From Cercozoa sp. M6MM (lineage: Eukaryota > Endomyxa: Ascetosporea), in the NCBI GenBank assembly GCA_040357565.1, contig JBDODJ010000085.1: DNA of 44,829 nt; one strand, 5' to 3'. Made by a program: the position numbers and the translations under genes. The notes beneath the pieces are model-generated. The model searched no databases and had not been told where the DNA came from. It saw nothing but the letters and a program-made list of their open reading frames with translations. Below, piece after piece: positions 24,213-35,162 of the stretch; position 1 is the stretch's first letter; every line of letters starts with the position of its first letter.

Positions 24213-25893
24213 ATGCCGCGCGCACCAACGGAAAACATTCCGCGGTCGATAAGAGTTGTTGACGAGCGATATTCCGTCAAGAGCGAGCTAGGCAAGGGCT
24301 CATTCGGCGCAGTGTTTCTCGGCCAGTCGCGCAACACGGGCGACAACGTTGCGCTCAAGTTTGAATCCATCCAAGTGCGCTCCAAGCAAGTAAGTGTTTC
24401 TCTTGTTTGCAACCACGGGGTTCAATCCTTTGCTTGCATCTCTATCTGGAACTGAACCGCACAGCTCGAGAAGGAGTATCGTCTGTTCCGCGAATTCTAC
24501 GAACGTGCTCGACAGAATGATGTGCTGTTGCGCACACCGCGCGTTCTCTACTTTGGCGAACTGCAAGAAGTACTGCAACTCTCCTATGTAGTGTTCTTCA
24601 AGTTTCGATAGAATCCAATTTCCATTTTAGTACAACTTCATGTCGATGACTCTTCTTGGACCGAGTCTCGAAAACCTGTTCGAAAAGTGCCGCCGAAAGT
24701 TCACTTTGCGCACCGTAGATTTGCCTTTAGTTTTTTTCTTTGACTTTGACCATGGAATTTATATGTTGTTTCCGCAGGTGCTGATGCTCGGCGATCAGAT
24801 GCTGTCGTGCATGCAGTTTGTGCACGATAATGGGTACATGATTTTTTGTCTTTGTGTATGTACGAACGTCTACTGTCTACGCTTAGCTACCTGCACCGCG
24901 ACCTGAAACCGAACAATTTCTGCGTCGGACTCGACGACAATGAGCGCAACTTTGTTTATGTAATTGATTTCGGTCTCGCCAAGCCGTACCTGCTTGAGGT
25001 ACAGCATTCACTGTGTGTTTTCTGGTGCTATTTAGAACGACCGTGAGTTTGTATGCGTGTGTTAGGACGGTGCGCACATTCCACTGACCGAAGGAAGGTC
25101 CATGGTGGGAACAGCGCGGTACGCACCCGTAGCGTCGCACATCGGTCGAGAGCAGGTATTGTTTGCACTGCCTCCAACCTCTCTCGACGCGTTTGATACG
25201 AGAGGATATCCACACAGGGACGACGAGATGAGTTGGAGTCGCTTCTGTTCATCCTGGTGTACTTTCTTAAAGGCAAGCTGCCGTGGCAAGGTATCTTACA
25301 TTCTCTTTTCTAAGATGAAACTGTTTCAGTTGCTTGATAAAGGACTGCCGGCCAAGAATCACCGCGAAAAGAACGAAAAAATCACGCAAACCAAGCGCAC
25401 CACCACGACTGCGCAGCTTTGTGAAGGGTACACTCTGCTTTGACATTGTGTGCCTCCGTGTGAACGAATCTTCTGGTGAGTGCGCAGATTGCCTGCGGAG
25501 TTTGTGGAACTGTTGCGATACGTGCGTCACTTGGTTCGTTGTTCCTCTCTTCGCACCTTTCACTGACCAGTGTGTATCCTCTGATGTGTCAATTCACTGT
25601 GATCAGAAGTTTACGGAGCGTCCGAACTACGCGAGCATGCGGCGAAAACTTGCGCGTCTCTTTGCTCGCAAGCGCTACTTTGAGCGTCCATTGTTCGACT
25701 GGGAAGATCTCGACTTTGATGTACAGTCCATCTGTTTTTTTTTGTTGTTGAAGTGTTCAGGATTAATTGTAACCTTCCGTGTTGTGAGCAGTTGTCGGGT
25801 CTCGGGGAGTACGACGCCCAGACACAGAAGCAGCAGGCAGCTGCACGAAACGCAAAACTCGAGATTGTGCGACACGCTCGGTATCGAGTCTGT

Positions 25894-25945
<52 letters not shown>

Positions 25946-25955
25946 NNNNNNNNNN

Positions 25956-26004
<49 letters not shown>

Positions 26005-26550
26005 ACTTGTCTGTATTTTCACAGGGAGATCTTCACGAACAGTCGCACGGTGAACAACGTGCATCCGAGTGCCAGCAAGACAGGCGCGCGTTCTGGTAGA
26101 TTGAGTCAAACTGCACGCGCATGCTTGTTTGAGTCACTCGCTTCGAGAGGCATTTTTGGTTCAGGCATGACAGGCACGCCGCAGTCGACAACGACATCGT
26201 CGTCCAGCGACGCTGGCTTTCGTATGTCCCACCTTGTGTCCTGTGCCTGCGTGGCGTGTGAATGAACCCTTGCCGACAGGGAGATTTCCTCGAGAAGATC
26301 AAGCCGGTTTATATCGGTCGGGGAGTGGCGGTGGCACCGGGGGAGCCACTCCTCCACGCACCGGCTTCGGACACGCAGGACATGCAGAGGTAGGCCTTTC
26401 TGTGCCCAAGTACAGGCGTTGTGTATGAGTGTGTGTGTGTGTGTGTTGTGCAGGTCGCAGGGTATGCCGGTCAACGCGTGCGCGCACGCAGCACGAGTTT
26501 CCCTTCGTCCTCTTCGTCTCGACGGCGGTACGTGATACATACACATCTAT

Positions 26551-26581
<31 letters not shown>

Positions 26582-27372
26582 ATATATATATATATATATG
26601 TATATCAATACATGTATGGATATGCATGGATTTATGTGTATTGATGGGGGTGACTGTGGAATAGGAGAGCGACAGGCGACCCGCGAATCCGCAGCACGGC
26701 AAGACTCGCGAGCTCCTCGACGTCGCGCGTTGCCGTCAATGGTTTCTCAGCTTTGTCTCTCCTTGAGTCTTTGGTGTGGTCACATGAGAGAACTGCTGTT
26801 TAGGGAGGGGAGGAGCACCGGTGCAGTACCAGTACCAACAACAACAACAGCAGAAACACGCACATGGATACAGTGCCATGCAACAAGTACAACTATTATT
26901 GATTGGGGTCTGGGGGGGGGGGGGGGTAGTTTGTGATCTCTTGCACTCTCGCAGGAAGCACCGGTACCCGCTGCGCTCGCTCGGCGCTCCTCGCGACATC
27001 AAGCGGCGGCGGCTAAGTAAGCTTCTCTTTTGTGTCTATGTGTGCTCTCTTGTGTATGGGTGAGTGCAAGTGCAGTCGAGTGATGGACATGGAACCCTTG
27101 CTGCACGACACGCGTGCCACTTCCAGGTATGCTCTCATTGGATGCATATGCTCACGTGTGTACGTGTGTATGAGTTTATTGTATTTGTGTGCAGTGGGCA
27201 CTACGTCAACGCCGTGGCACACGAGTACCAAGCACAACGACAGCGACGCCGCAGCTCGCGCGCACGGCACCACACGAAACCGCACGCACACCACACGCGC
27301 ACGCACTCGCAGATGCGCTCGTGCACATCAAAGAAGAAAAAGAAGAAGGACACTACGTGCCTAATTATGTGA
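24213..27372 (+). CDS. CK1: Casein kinase 1 with polybasic C-terminal CaaX box
   Basis: Nineteen exons, all phases consistent, give 580 residues: 24213-24389, 24465-24569, 24631-24714, 24778-24833, 24887-24998, 25066-25155, 25218-25290, 25343-25427, 25488-25533, 25607-25720, 25792-25880, 26025-26095, 26165-26221, 26280-26389, 26454-26527, 26665-26773, 26955-27016, 27076-27126, 27195-27372. The kinase domain (about 20-310) has GKGSFG (G27, G29, G32), ALKFE (K49), HRDLKPNNF (D146) and DFGLAKPY (D168). [16 protein letters not shown] and [18 protein letters not shown] are the CK1 family signature in place of APE. The tail (about 270 residues) is Ser/Arg/Gly/His-rich and ends [13 protein letters not shown]. 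Six lysines before a C-a-a-M box look like K-Ras4B and predict prenylation and plasma-membrane binding. Membrane anchoring is known for yeast Yck1/2 and animal CK1-gamma, by other lipid motifs. Kinase identity is certain; the tail rests on predicted splicing. Confidence 0.92.
25895..26001. repeat. TG microsatellite with 10-N gap in a CK1 intron
   Basis: A (TG)n tract interrupted by N at 25946-25955, inside the CK1 intron 25881-26024. The repeat length is unresolved by the assembly. The intron still ends in a normal acceptor (ttttcacag). Confidence 0.95.
26550..26600. repeat. TA microsatellite in a CK1 intron
   Basis: A (TA)n tract of about 50 bases within intron 26528-26664. It is not coding. 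Confidence 0.9.
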
Positions 27373-27843
27373 CTCGACTGCTGATGTTGGGGCGGCGTTT
27401 TCAGTTCAATTATTTTTTACCTTTTTTGTTTCAGTTTAGTTTCAGTTTTCTGTTTTTCCCCGTCCGCTTCAGGTTCGCTCCGATTTCCTCCCCCGGCCCG
27501 CCTTAGGACTGTAACCTGTTGGTGCCAGAATCTCAGTGAATAAGTGGATCGACTCAAGCACCGGTCTCAGTCGCCGGATGAAATGAGGTACCATTTGCAT
27601 CCGTGTACTATTTGCGGCGAGATCAGATCAATGGGATTTTCTCTCAGTCAGCCGTTGCATCCATCATTGTCAAAGACACTTGTTTGCAGCGTTTTTGGTG
27701 TTTAACTGCAACTGTGTTCCCTTTTTGCAACACATCTTGAAGTCAAAAGTCATCAATTTACGCTGTCAAGAGAGAGTGGAAACCAACGGTCAGAACTAAA
27801 GCTGGTGTGAACTGATAGCGGCCGTGTGACTGAGACCTTCGCG
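27373..27843. other. Intergenic spacer, CK1 to FN3 protein
   Basis: About 470 bases between two tandem plus-strand genes. A T-rich stretch (27405-27460) follows the kinase stop and may belong to its 3' UTR. No coding exon or RNA gene seen. Confidence 0.5.
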
Positions 27844-30800
27844 ATGAAACTGCTGTCTCGCCTCTCAGTCGCATTGCTTTTGCCCGTGCGTGCAGTGGTA
27901 GTGAACCCACAGGCAGAACCCATCAAGCGCGGTAACATCATCATCTATGCCTTCCTAGTACCACGCTAGGGAGCATTGTTGTGGTTTGTTGTTTAGCTGC
28001 TATCGTGCAAACTGGCGATTATGAGCGCTTCCTTGTGTGGGATGCGAAACGTGCGCCAGAGGTGGACTTGGATTTGTACTGGGAAACCTACATTGGACGG
28101 CCCGTAGAAGCGGTGTGTTCACTGTTAGTTCGCTGATCCTGTGCATGGAAACCGATATGTGCTTGACAGGTGATCCGTGACCTCTCGACGCACACTAGTC
28201 ATCAAAAGACCTTCCGTTGTGAGAACTTTGATCAAGTGGGCTACATGGGAGTATCCCATCAGGACTTAGTGGAAGAGTTCACCGGTCTCAAGTTCACATG
28301 TGCTCGACGCTTGACGACCGAGGACCTCGGAAGGGATGATCAGGAATACGAGATCGAAGTCTGTATGTTCACTCCGATTCCGTCGATGCAATGTAGATGT
28401 GGTATCCACAATGGTGTAGACAACCGAGGCGACGAGAAACTTGCAGATGGCAGTTATAGCTACTCACTTCCCAAGACGTTTTTCAGCTATCAGCTTGCCT
28501 ACCCTCCGTATGGTATACAAGTTCTCTTTACCCTAAACTTCTCTTGCTTTGTTCCTCGACGTTCCTTCCGTGCCTGTTGACAGAGCCACGATTCGACGTT
28601 GTGACACTGGGACCAAAGGCATTCGAAGTCCGCTACTACCACGACACCACTGATCATCACTTCGTCTCGTTCGACATCAATGTACAGTTTACACGTTCGT
28701 ATCCTGGTTTCAGCTTATAAGTACGCTGTCACAAAACCCTGGGTCTGTTTTAGACACACGTGAGAAACCTCTACGTGGACATCAATGATGACACCAGTGC
28801 TGTCATGCGTTCCAAGCGGGTAATTGTCTCAAACGAAGTGTCTATTTAAATTATCTGAAACCCACAAAAGTATGTGTCGTACTTACTTAGATCACGGTGA
28901 GACATTACTACGACACATTAATAAGCGGTGAGTACTTGCACGTCGAGCGCTTTGAAGGACGTCCCTTCCCTGCCAACAACAGTATCGAGGTGCAGCACCA
29001 AGCAGCAGTCGGCTCGTACGCGCCCTCTTCACAGAGCGCCTTCGTGCCGTCACGCAACCGTCCGGGCACGTTCTCTATCGTGTCAGCAGAGTACTTCCCA
29101 GCCCCAGTGGACGAGACGTTCGACATTGTTCGCATGAAGGATGCTGGAGTCTTCAATTTCACGTGGAGTGCGCACGATGCACAGGTAAAATTACAGTTTA
29201 CAATTATTCACCCCAGTATCGATTAAACCCAAACCTCACACTCTCCGGTAGAATGGAGAGGTGTTGGCAAGCAAGTACTGGCTGCAATACAAGAGCTTGG
29301 TGGCACCCGACGATATCCGCGAAGGCACGGTGCGTCTGCCAAGCTACACCGTGGGTGCTGACGGCAAGCACCACTTCGTCGGTCACATTCCGGAAGTACC
29401 CTATGGCACCAGGTATGTTATTTTAAGCCTAATGTACTGCGTCAAGTGTGTACTGTATGTGACCGTGGTTTCTGCAGGACGGAGTTCTCTCTCACAGCTG
29501 TCAATGATATGGGCAACACGACGACCGATCCGTCCAAAAGCGTCATAATCGGCACGCGCCCGCTTCCTGTCAGAGTGAGTTTTTTTTTGTTCCTTTCATC
29601 CTTGTCACCCACCTACTTATTTTTACCTTGCTGCACCCCAGGACTTGAAGTACGCGGTCATCGACAGCGGCAACAACGAAAATGTCACAGTAACACCTGA
29701 TTTCAATTTACTCGCGTGTACATTCACAATTAACTTTCTGTTCAACAGGTGCTAGTTACATGGGAAGAGTCGCTCTTTTTGGGAACCGGTCGACGCGATG
29801 CGCACTATGTCGTGTATGTTGCTTTCTGAGTGGAAGAATTCGTTCGTATGTGCTCATGTTTGTGTGCATGTGCGGCAGCCACTCTGTGGAGCAAAGCGAG
29901 ACACGCTGGTATCCTGCCTCCCAAAAGAGCGCAAGCTTCGTTGTGCCGGTCTACACGGAGGTGCTGTTCGAAGTCAAAGTGTGCAATAACATGCTCCTGT
30001 GCATGGCAAACCAAGTTCGGGTATCGCAGTTTCTCAGAGTAATTTATTATATGCCTATTTTCCCTCTTTTGCCTCCAGGGCTTCATAAAACAACCCGAAG
30101 AACCCGTAGCCGCCCCGTTGCTGCACAACCTGACTGCACTGCAGCCGTATGGACTTACCGTGTCCTGGGAGACCGTACCTCTCGCAGACCGGTATCAAAG
30201 CCTCCAGTCGAGATACATTTCTGGAAGTGCTGTTCACATGCGTAGGTACCTCGTTCAAGTACGCCAGTTCGACACCGAGGAATGGAACTCGCAAACAGTG
30301 CGCATCGGCAACGACACCAACATGACGATGCAGACGCAACTGCACAACCTCAGCCTCGGCGTTCACGAAGTGCGCGTCGCAGGTAATCGTCCGCTTAAGC
30401 CAGTATCTCAGTACTCAGTAGAGTACCGTGACTCCTTGACTATCCATTTGAGCAGGAGTTCGAATTTCAGTGATTGGAAATTTCACGAGCAGCATGTTTG
30501 AAGAGGTACTCGACTTGCCTCTGCCGCCTGTCCGAGTAAGCTCGATCTGACTAGATTCACATCCGTTTGCGTCGTGGGAACCGCTTATGTTTTGGCAGTT
30601 GTACGCTCGTCTGGCAGACGACGCCGAGTCGGTAAATTCGCACCACAACCTGAGAACTGCGTAGTCTAGTCTGATACGGCTCAAATATTGTGTTTGTCGG
30701 TAGCTCTCTGTCTACTGGAGTGGGTGCGATGACGACAAGACGCACGTGCAGTGGGAGGACACTGAGAACGGCGAATTCGTTGATGTGGTGAGAATGACCT

Positions 30801-31565
30801 CGCAGATTACTCCCAATTGTTTTCATGCACGTGTGTGTCGCGCAGGTGGTCGCCGACGTGGACGAAAGCAGCTTCCAGTTCAATGCCACCTTCGATGATA
30901 GCGTTGCCGATCGCTACCGCGTACGTGCAAGGTACCTCTGCCTAACATCATTTATTGTGCCAACTTAACTCTCTGTATGCGCACATGTGGTTAGTTGTGT
31001 CAATCCACTGGGTGAGTCCGCATGGAGCGACTGGACGTTCGCAGAGTTGTCGGTTGAGCGACAAATGCAGCTGTTGAAGGAGTCGATCAAATCGAGTCAA
31101 AGCCAAGATGCGACCGTCGAGGAGGAGGAGGCAGAAGAAAACGAAACGCAAGAGCAAGGAACTCCAGTAGCCATTCTAGCTGTAAGTTTGTTTTAGTGCG
31201 GAGGTTGTTGTGTTTGCACTCAATTAATGTGCTCAGATGTTGGTTGCTCTGAGTGCAATGGTGGCTCTCTCGATCACTTACCTTGCCTGCCAGTACCGAC
31301 GGTAAGTTTCACTGTCAAACTGAAAGAATGACACAAATGGTACCCTCCCTATTTTTGCAGAAAGTCCAAAAACGACCTCGGTGACGAACTCGAAGGCACC
31401 GAGGTAGTTCGTCTTTGAAATACCCAGCCTAGCAAAACTGTTTGTGCTGCTTAGAACTCTCACAATGAAAGCCTGGACGTCGTGGAGCTTGAGGAGCAGT
31501 ATGAAATCGACATTGATTCAGCGAGTCCCATCGACTTCGCTCCTCCGCCACCCCCTCTGGAGTAA
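27844..31565 (+). CDS. Type I membrane protein with fibronectin type III domains and a WSDWT box (receptor-like)
   Basis: Twenty-one exons with consistent phases give 818 residues, from ATG 27844 to TAA 31563-31565. A signal peptide (MKLLSRLSVALLLPVRAVV) comes first. A Cys-bearing N-terminal region of unknown family follows, then at least three FN3-like domains: RPLPVRDLKYAV...VTWEESL...HYVV...FEVKVCN; LHNLTALQPYGLTVSWETVP with YLVQVRQF and HEVRV; and LPLPPVRLYARL...LSVYWSG...YRVRASCVNPLGESAWSDWT. The last domain ends in WSDWT, close to the WSXWS box of class I cytokine receptors. An acidic linker (EEEEAEENETQEQG) leads to a transmembrane helix (AILAMLVALSAMVALSITYL) and a tail of about 50 residues with DFAPPPPPLE at the end, a possible EVH1, SH3 or profilin ligand. 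N-glycosylation sequons occur. Function is unknown; an adhesion or signalling receptor is inferred. Tail and helix are spread over three small exons. Confidence 0.8.
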
Positions 31566-32338
31566 GCGGCAAGCAGTTCACTCCGTCGTCGACCAGTTCA
31601 TCCGTCGAACAAGTCGCGCAGGTGCTGCAATTCGCGCACACTCAGGCCGTCCCATGTCTCGTCCCGTCCCCATCAACGTCAAAGGAAACGGCATACTATC
31701 AAGACTATCGATGATCCAAATTTAGTACCGATTTCGACCAAAAACATCATGATCACATTGTCGTGTTAATTAACGTTTACTAACTGACCGTATCGATGCG
31801 TCAACTGACAAACCTGACTGAGTGAAATACCTTCCTGGATTTGCCGTAGCGACTAGAGCTACCGCCCAAGCTAGTTATAGCTACGCTAGGATACGGAAGC
31901 GACTGGAAAAAGGAAAGGACTCGAAGATACAGTACTGGATTCGATGCAGTTTTTGATAGTTTGTTCCGCTCAGTCGACCAGTCCAGGGTGGGGTTATGCA
32001 GTTTTTGGGACTTGTCTTGTCTTGCGCTCGCTGTGTTCTCAATCCCAAGCACTCGGCCCACAGCGCGTCATGTACCGAATTTTCGGGTTCAGCGCAGTTG
32101 TCGTGTTACGTTGGGTACTTTATGGATGAGCGACCGACGCAATGAGTTACGTATACCGCACGGTATACAATAGCACGGATGTGATGAACGAAGGGCATGA
32201 ACGAACGGAATGCGATGACAACCCGAAGCAACGCAACGCAATATTATCATGCATGTTCAGTTAAAACTAATATTGCTAGTACTCGGGTCGTCGGTAGAGA
32301 CGCCCATTAGGCGTTGACATCGCGTGCCTCTCTAAGTC
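31566..32338. other. Intergenic spacer between convergent genes
   Basis: About 770 bases between the FN3 protein stop and the PACS-like stop. Base composition is lower in GC than exons. I found no credible ORF, tRNA or repeat; short open frames here lack family similarity and splice logic. Confidence 0.5.
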
Positions 32339-34010
32339 TTAGGACGCTACTCCCTGGTGGAAAAGAAAGTCTTCACCGGCAGGGTCAATGAGTGCCACTG
32401 CGACACCTGCGAAACACCACAACCGACCGCACAGTACACACAGCACACAGCACACAAATTGTTCCCAAGCGAAGATAGGCACCCGAATGGCAGCGAAGGG
32501 TCCGAACATAACATCATCCGCCAGCAGGTACACTCCCTGCATACGATACACTAAAACTCAGCCATACAAACGGTTGTAAAAGAACTGAGCACCTCGTTCT
32601 CGAGGCAGCGCAGCGTAAGCGCGAGCACGCGCTGCTTCGGATCGCTCGCGAGGCACGCATGGCCGTCACCTGTTTCACAAACACAGAGAGATACCACTAG
32701 GCAGCACAGTCGCAAGTACGCAGCGAGATACCGGTGGGCGCGCCTTGGCATAGCTGTGCATGCATGTGCAGCCACGGCGACGACGGGTCCACGGCACTGC
32801 ACACAGGTCGCACAAACACAAGATGACGTCGCCACCTGCCGGCAAAAAAAAAAAGAACTCATGTGTACTTTTGACTTGAGTCGGAGGGACGAGGGACATT
32901 GCTCAATACCAACTGACGCAACTGAGCACAAAGTCACAAAATACGAGGTTATTCAGTGAGCTTTTTGTATTTGTTTTTTTGGCGATGAAAGCGAAAAAGA
33001 GCGAAAAAGAGTGAAAATACGTGAACGTTGCTATCGCGTAGTTCCCTTCTCTCCAGGTGTGCATCGCCGAACTCTGCTCTCAATCAGCACGTAACAGGTC
33101 CACTAAACTGCAGCAAACGCCAGATACCATGCTTATCTAGCAAATCAGCCGGCAGAAGCGAAACGTCCGCGCGGATACGACGGAACCCAAAATGACGATT
33201 TCGGACAGCCTAGTTTCAAAAACCAGAAAAAATAAGCCACACGAAAAATCAGTATTCGCAGAGGCTACCTCAGCAGGTGAGCAGCCGGCTCGCTCGGCAA
33301 ATCGTTGCGCTTCTGTCACGAGACCAACCTACTTGCAAAAAACCAATCATAAAAACTGACAAACAAAACTGACTCTTGTCAAAAATAAACCCCTTCGCAA
33401 ATTCCCAGAACTGCCAGTAACACTACAAGAACGAGAGCACCTGCATGTGCACGGCAAATGGGATGTCTCGGTCGGCACGCTCGTGCATCTGGTCCCTGAG
33501 CAGGCCTCGATTTTTTGGTGGAAAACAGAAAAGCAGTGGCAGACAAGCAGACAAGGTACGCACTGCGCCAGCACTCGATTCGCCACACGGTCACCGGCAG
33601 CGTCTGCTGCGCCGAACGAACATAGTCCTCTGTTCACGTGTGTTTGAACATATGACTCTGAGCGGAAGAGAGGGGGCGATAGCACTGTACACATTGCTTA
33701 CCGAGAAGACGGCGCTCTTGACGCGCAGTCATGGACAGAACAGGCACGCACTCGCGCAGTCGTTCCGAAGTTGTTTCCTGGACACACAAATACACAGACT
33801 ATCAACAGCACACAGGCAGCCGAACAGCGGCATAGTTAACCTCCAGGTCGAGGTCGAGTCGCGGCAGGAGGAACTCGGGAGAGCTCGCGAACGGCTCGAA
33901 TACTTGACGGTTGTACCAGTCTGTACACACACACACGAACATAAATATACCTATATATATATATATATATATATCTTTAGATTAAGGTTATATACGTATA
34001 CGTATACACG

Positions 34011-34052
<42 letters not shown>

Positions 34053-35106
34053 AATATGTATAGGCGGACTGAAGTACCATCCTGCCGCGCCAAGAAGGAG
34101 GCCAGATGACCGCGTTGCAGAGGTGCCACGTAGACGGCCAGGTCTAGTGGTAGTTCCTGTGGCACACACACGCACACTCTCTCCAACGCTACCCAGGATC
34201 ACACAGAGACTACCTCAGGCCGCTCCTGCATCTGCAGCAACTCCGGCTCCAGCGCCGCCAGCGCGTGCAGCAGCACGCTGAGTTGTTGATCGTCGCCCGT
34301 GACTGCAAGGTGACAGTAACCACACATGCACATATCGATATACACACAAACACCTACAACTCTACCTATATACAAACCTATACACATACTTACAACTCTA
34401 CCTACATACAAACCAATACATATACTCATATACACATATATACACCTGTGCAGAGATACTATACATAGAAACACCTATATACAGATAGACAGATACACAT
34501 ATAAATCGATAAATCTCCATATGTACACCAAGGCAAACGCACCTAGTATACGCACTAGCGGTCGCTGCTGCGTGCGCGTCTGTCGCGCGATGGCTTCGTG
34601 CAAGGCGCGGCTCAGCGAGGTCTGGGCCTGTCGTAGGGTAGCGGGACATATATACAGCTCTCTATATATATACATGTGTATAGAGAGAGAGAGAGAGTAC
34701 GACATGACTCGCTGCAGTGACGAGGTCGACAGTGTTGCTGTCTGCCTGGGCCAGCTGGGACATGTCGAGTTCCACAGTCTGGTAGCGTCGCCGCCGCTGC
34801 CGCGGGTTGTGCCGGTACACATGCGGCAGCAGTGCCTCGCCGTCCGCGCGGTCGTAGGACTCAATGTCACGCGGCGGCAGGAACTCCTTGTCACTCGCGA
34901 GCGACACGAACTCCACCGCCTTGACACGTGCGTCATGAGTGTCACCGTCGGTACACGCAGTGTCACCGTCAGTGTCAGTGTCGTCGTCACCGTCATCGAT
35001 GTCGTCACTCTCGCTATCGGCACCGTCGCTCTGCAAGAAACGCGTCAGTCGCCGCAGTGCCTCGGTCGTGTCACCCTGCGTCTCTGCGGACAAGCGAGTC
35101 AGAATA

Positions 35107-35162
<56 letters not shown>

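Noticed and set aside
25895-26001. TG tract as a Z-DNA or recombination element
   Set aside because: Simple repeats of this type occur in many introns of the window; nothing else marks this one as special.
26280-26389. CK1 tail exon read as [20 protein letters not shown]
   Set aside because: That frame does not match the phase of the preceding exon; the phase-consistent frame reads [20 protein letters not shown] and continues cleanly to the CaaX end.
33091-33209. SLLPADLLDKHG looked like a phytoene/squalene synthase-like (NDUFAF6) segment
   Set aside because: The exon is phase-locked into the PACS-like gene and aligns better with the PACS segment TFRSLQVSRLP; no other synthase motif (Asp-rich DxxED) is present nearby.
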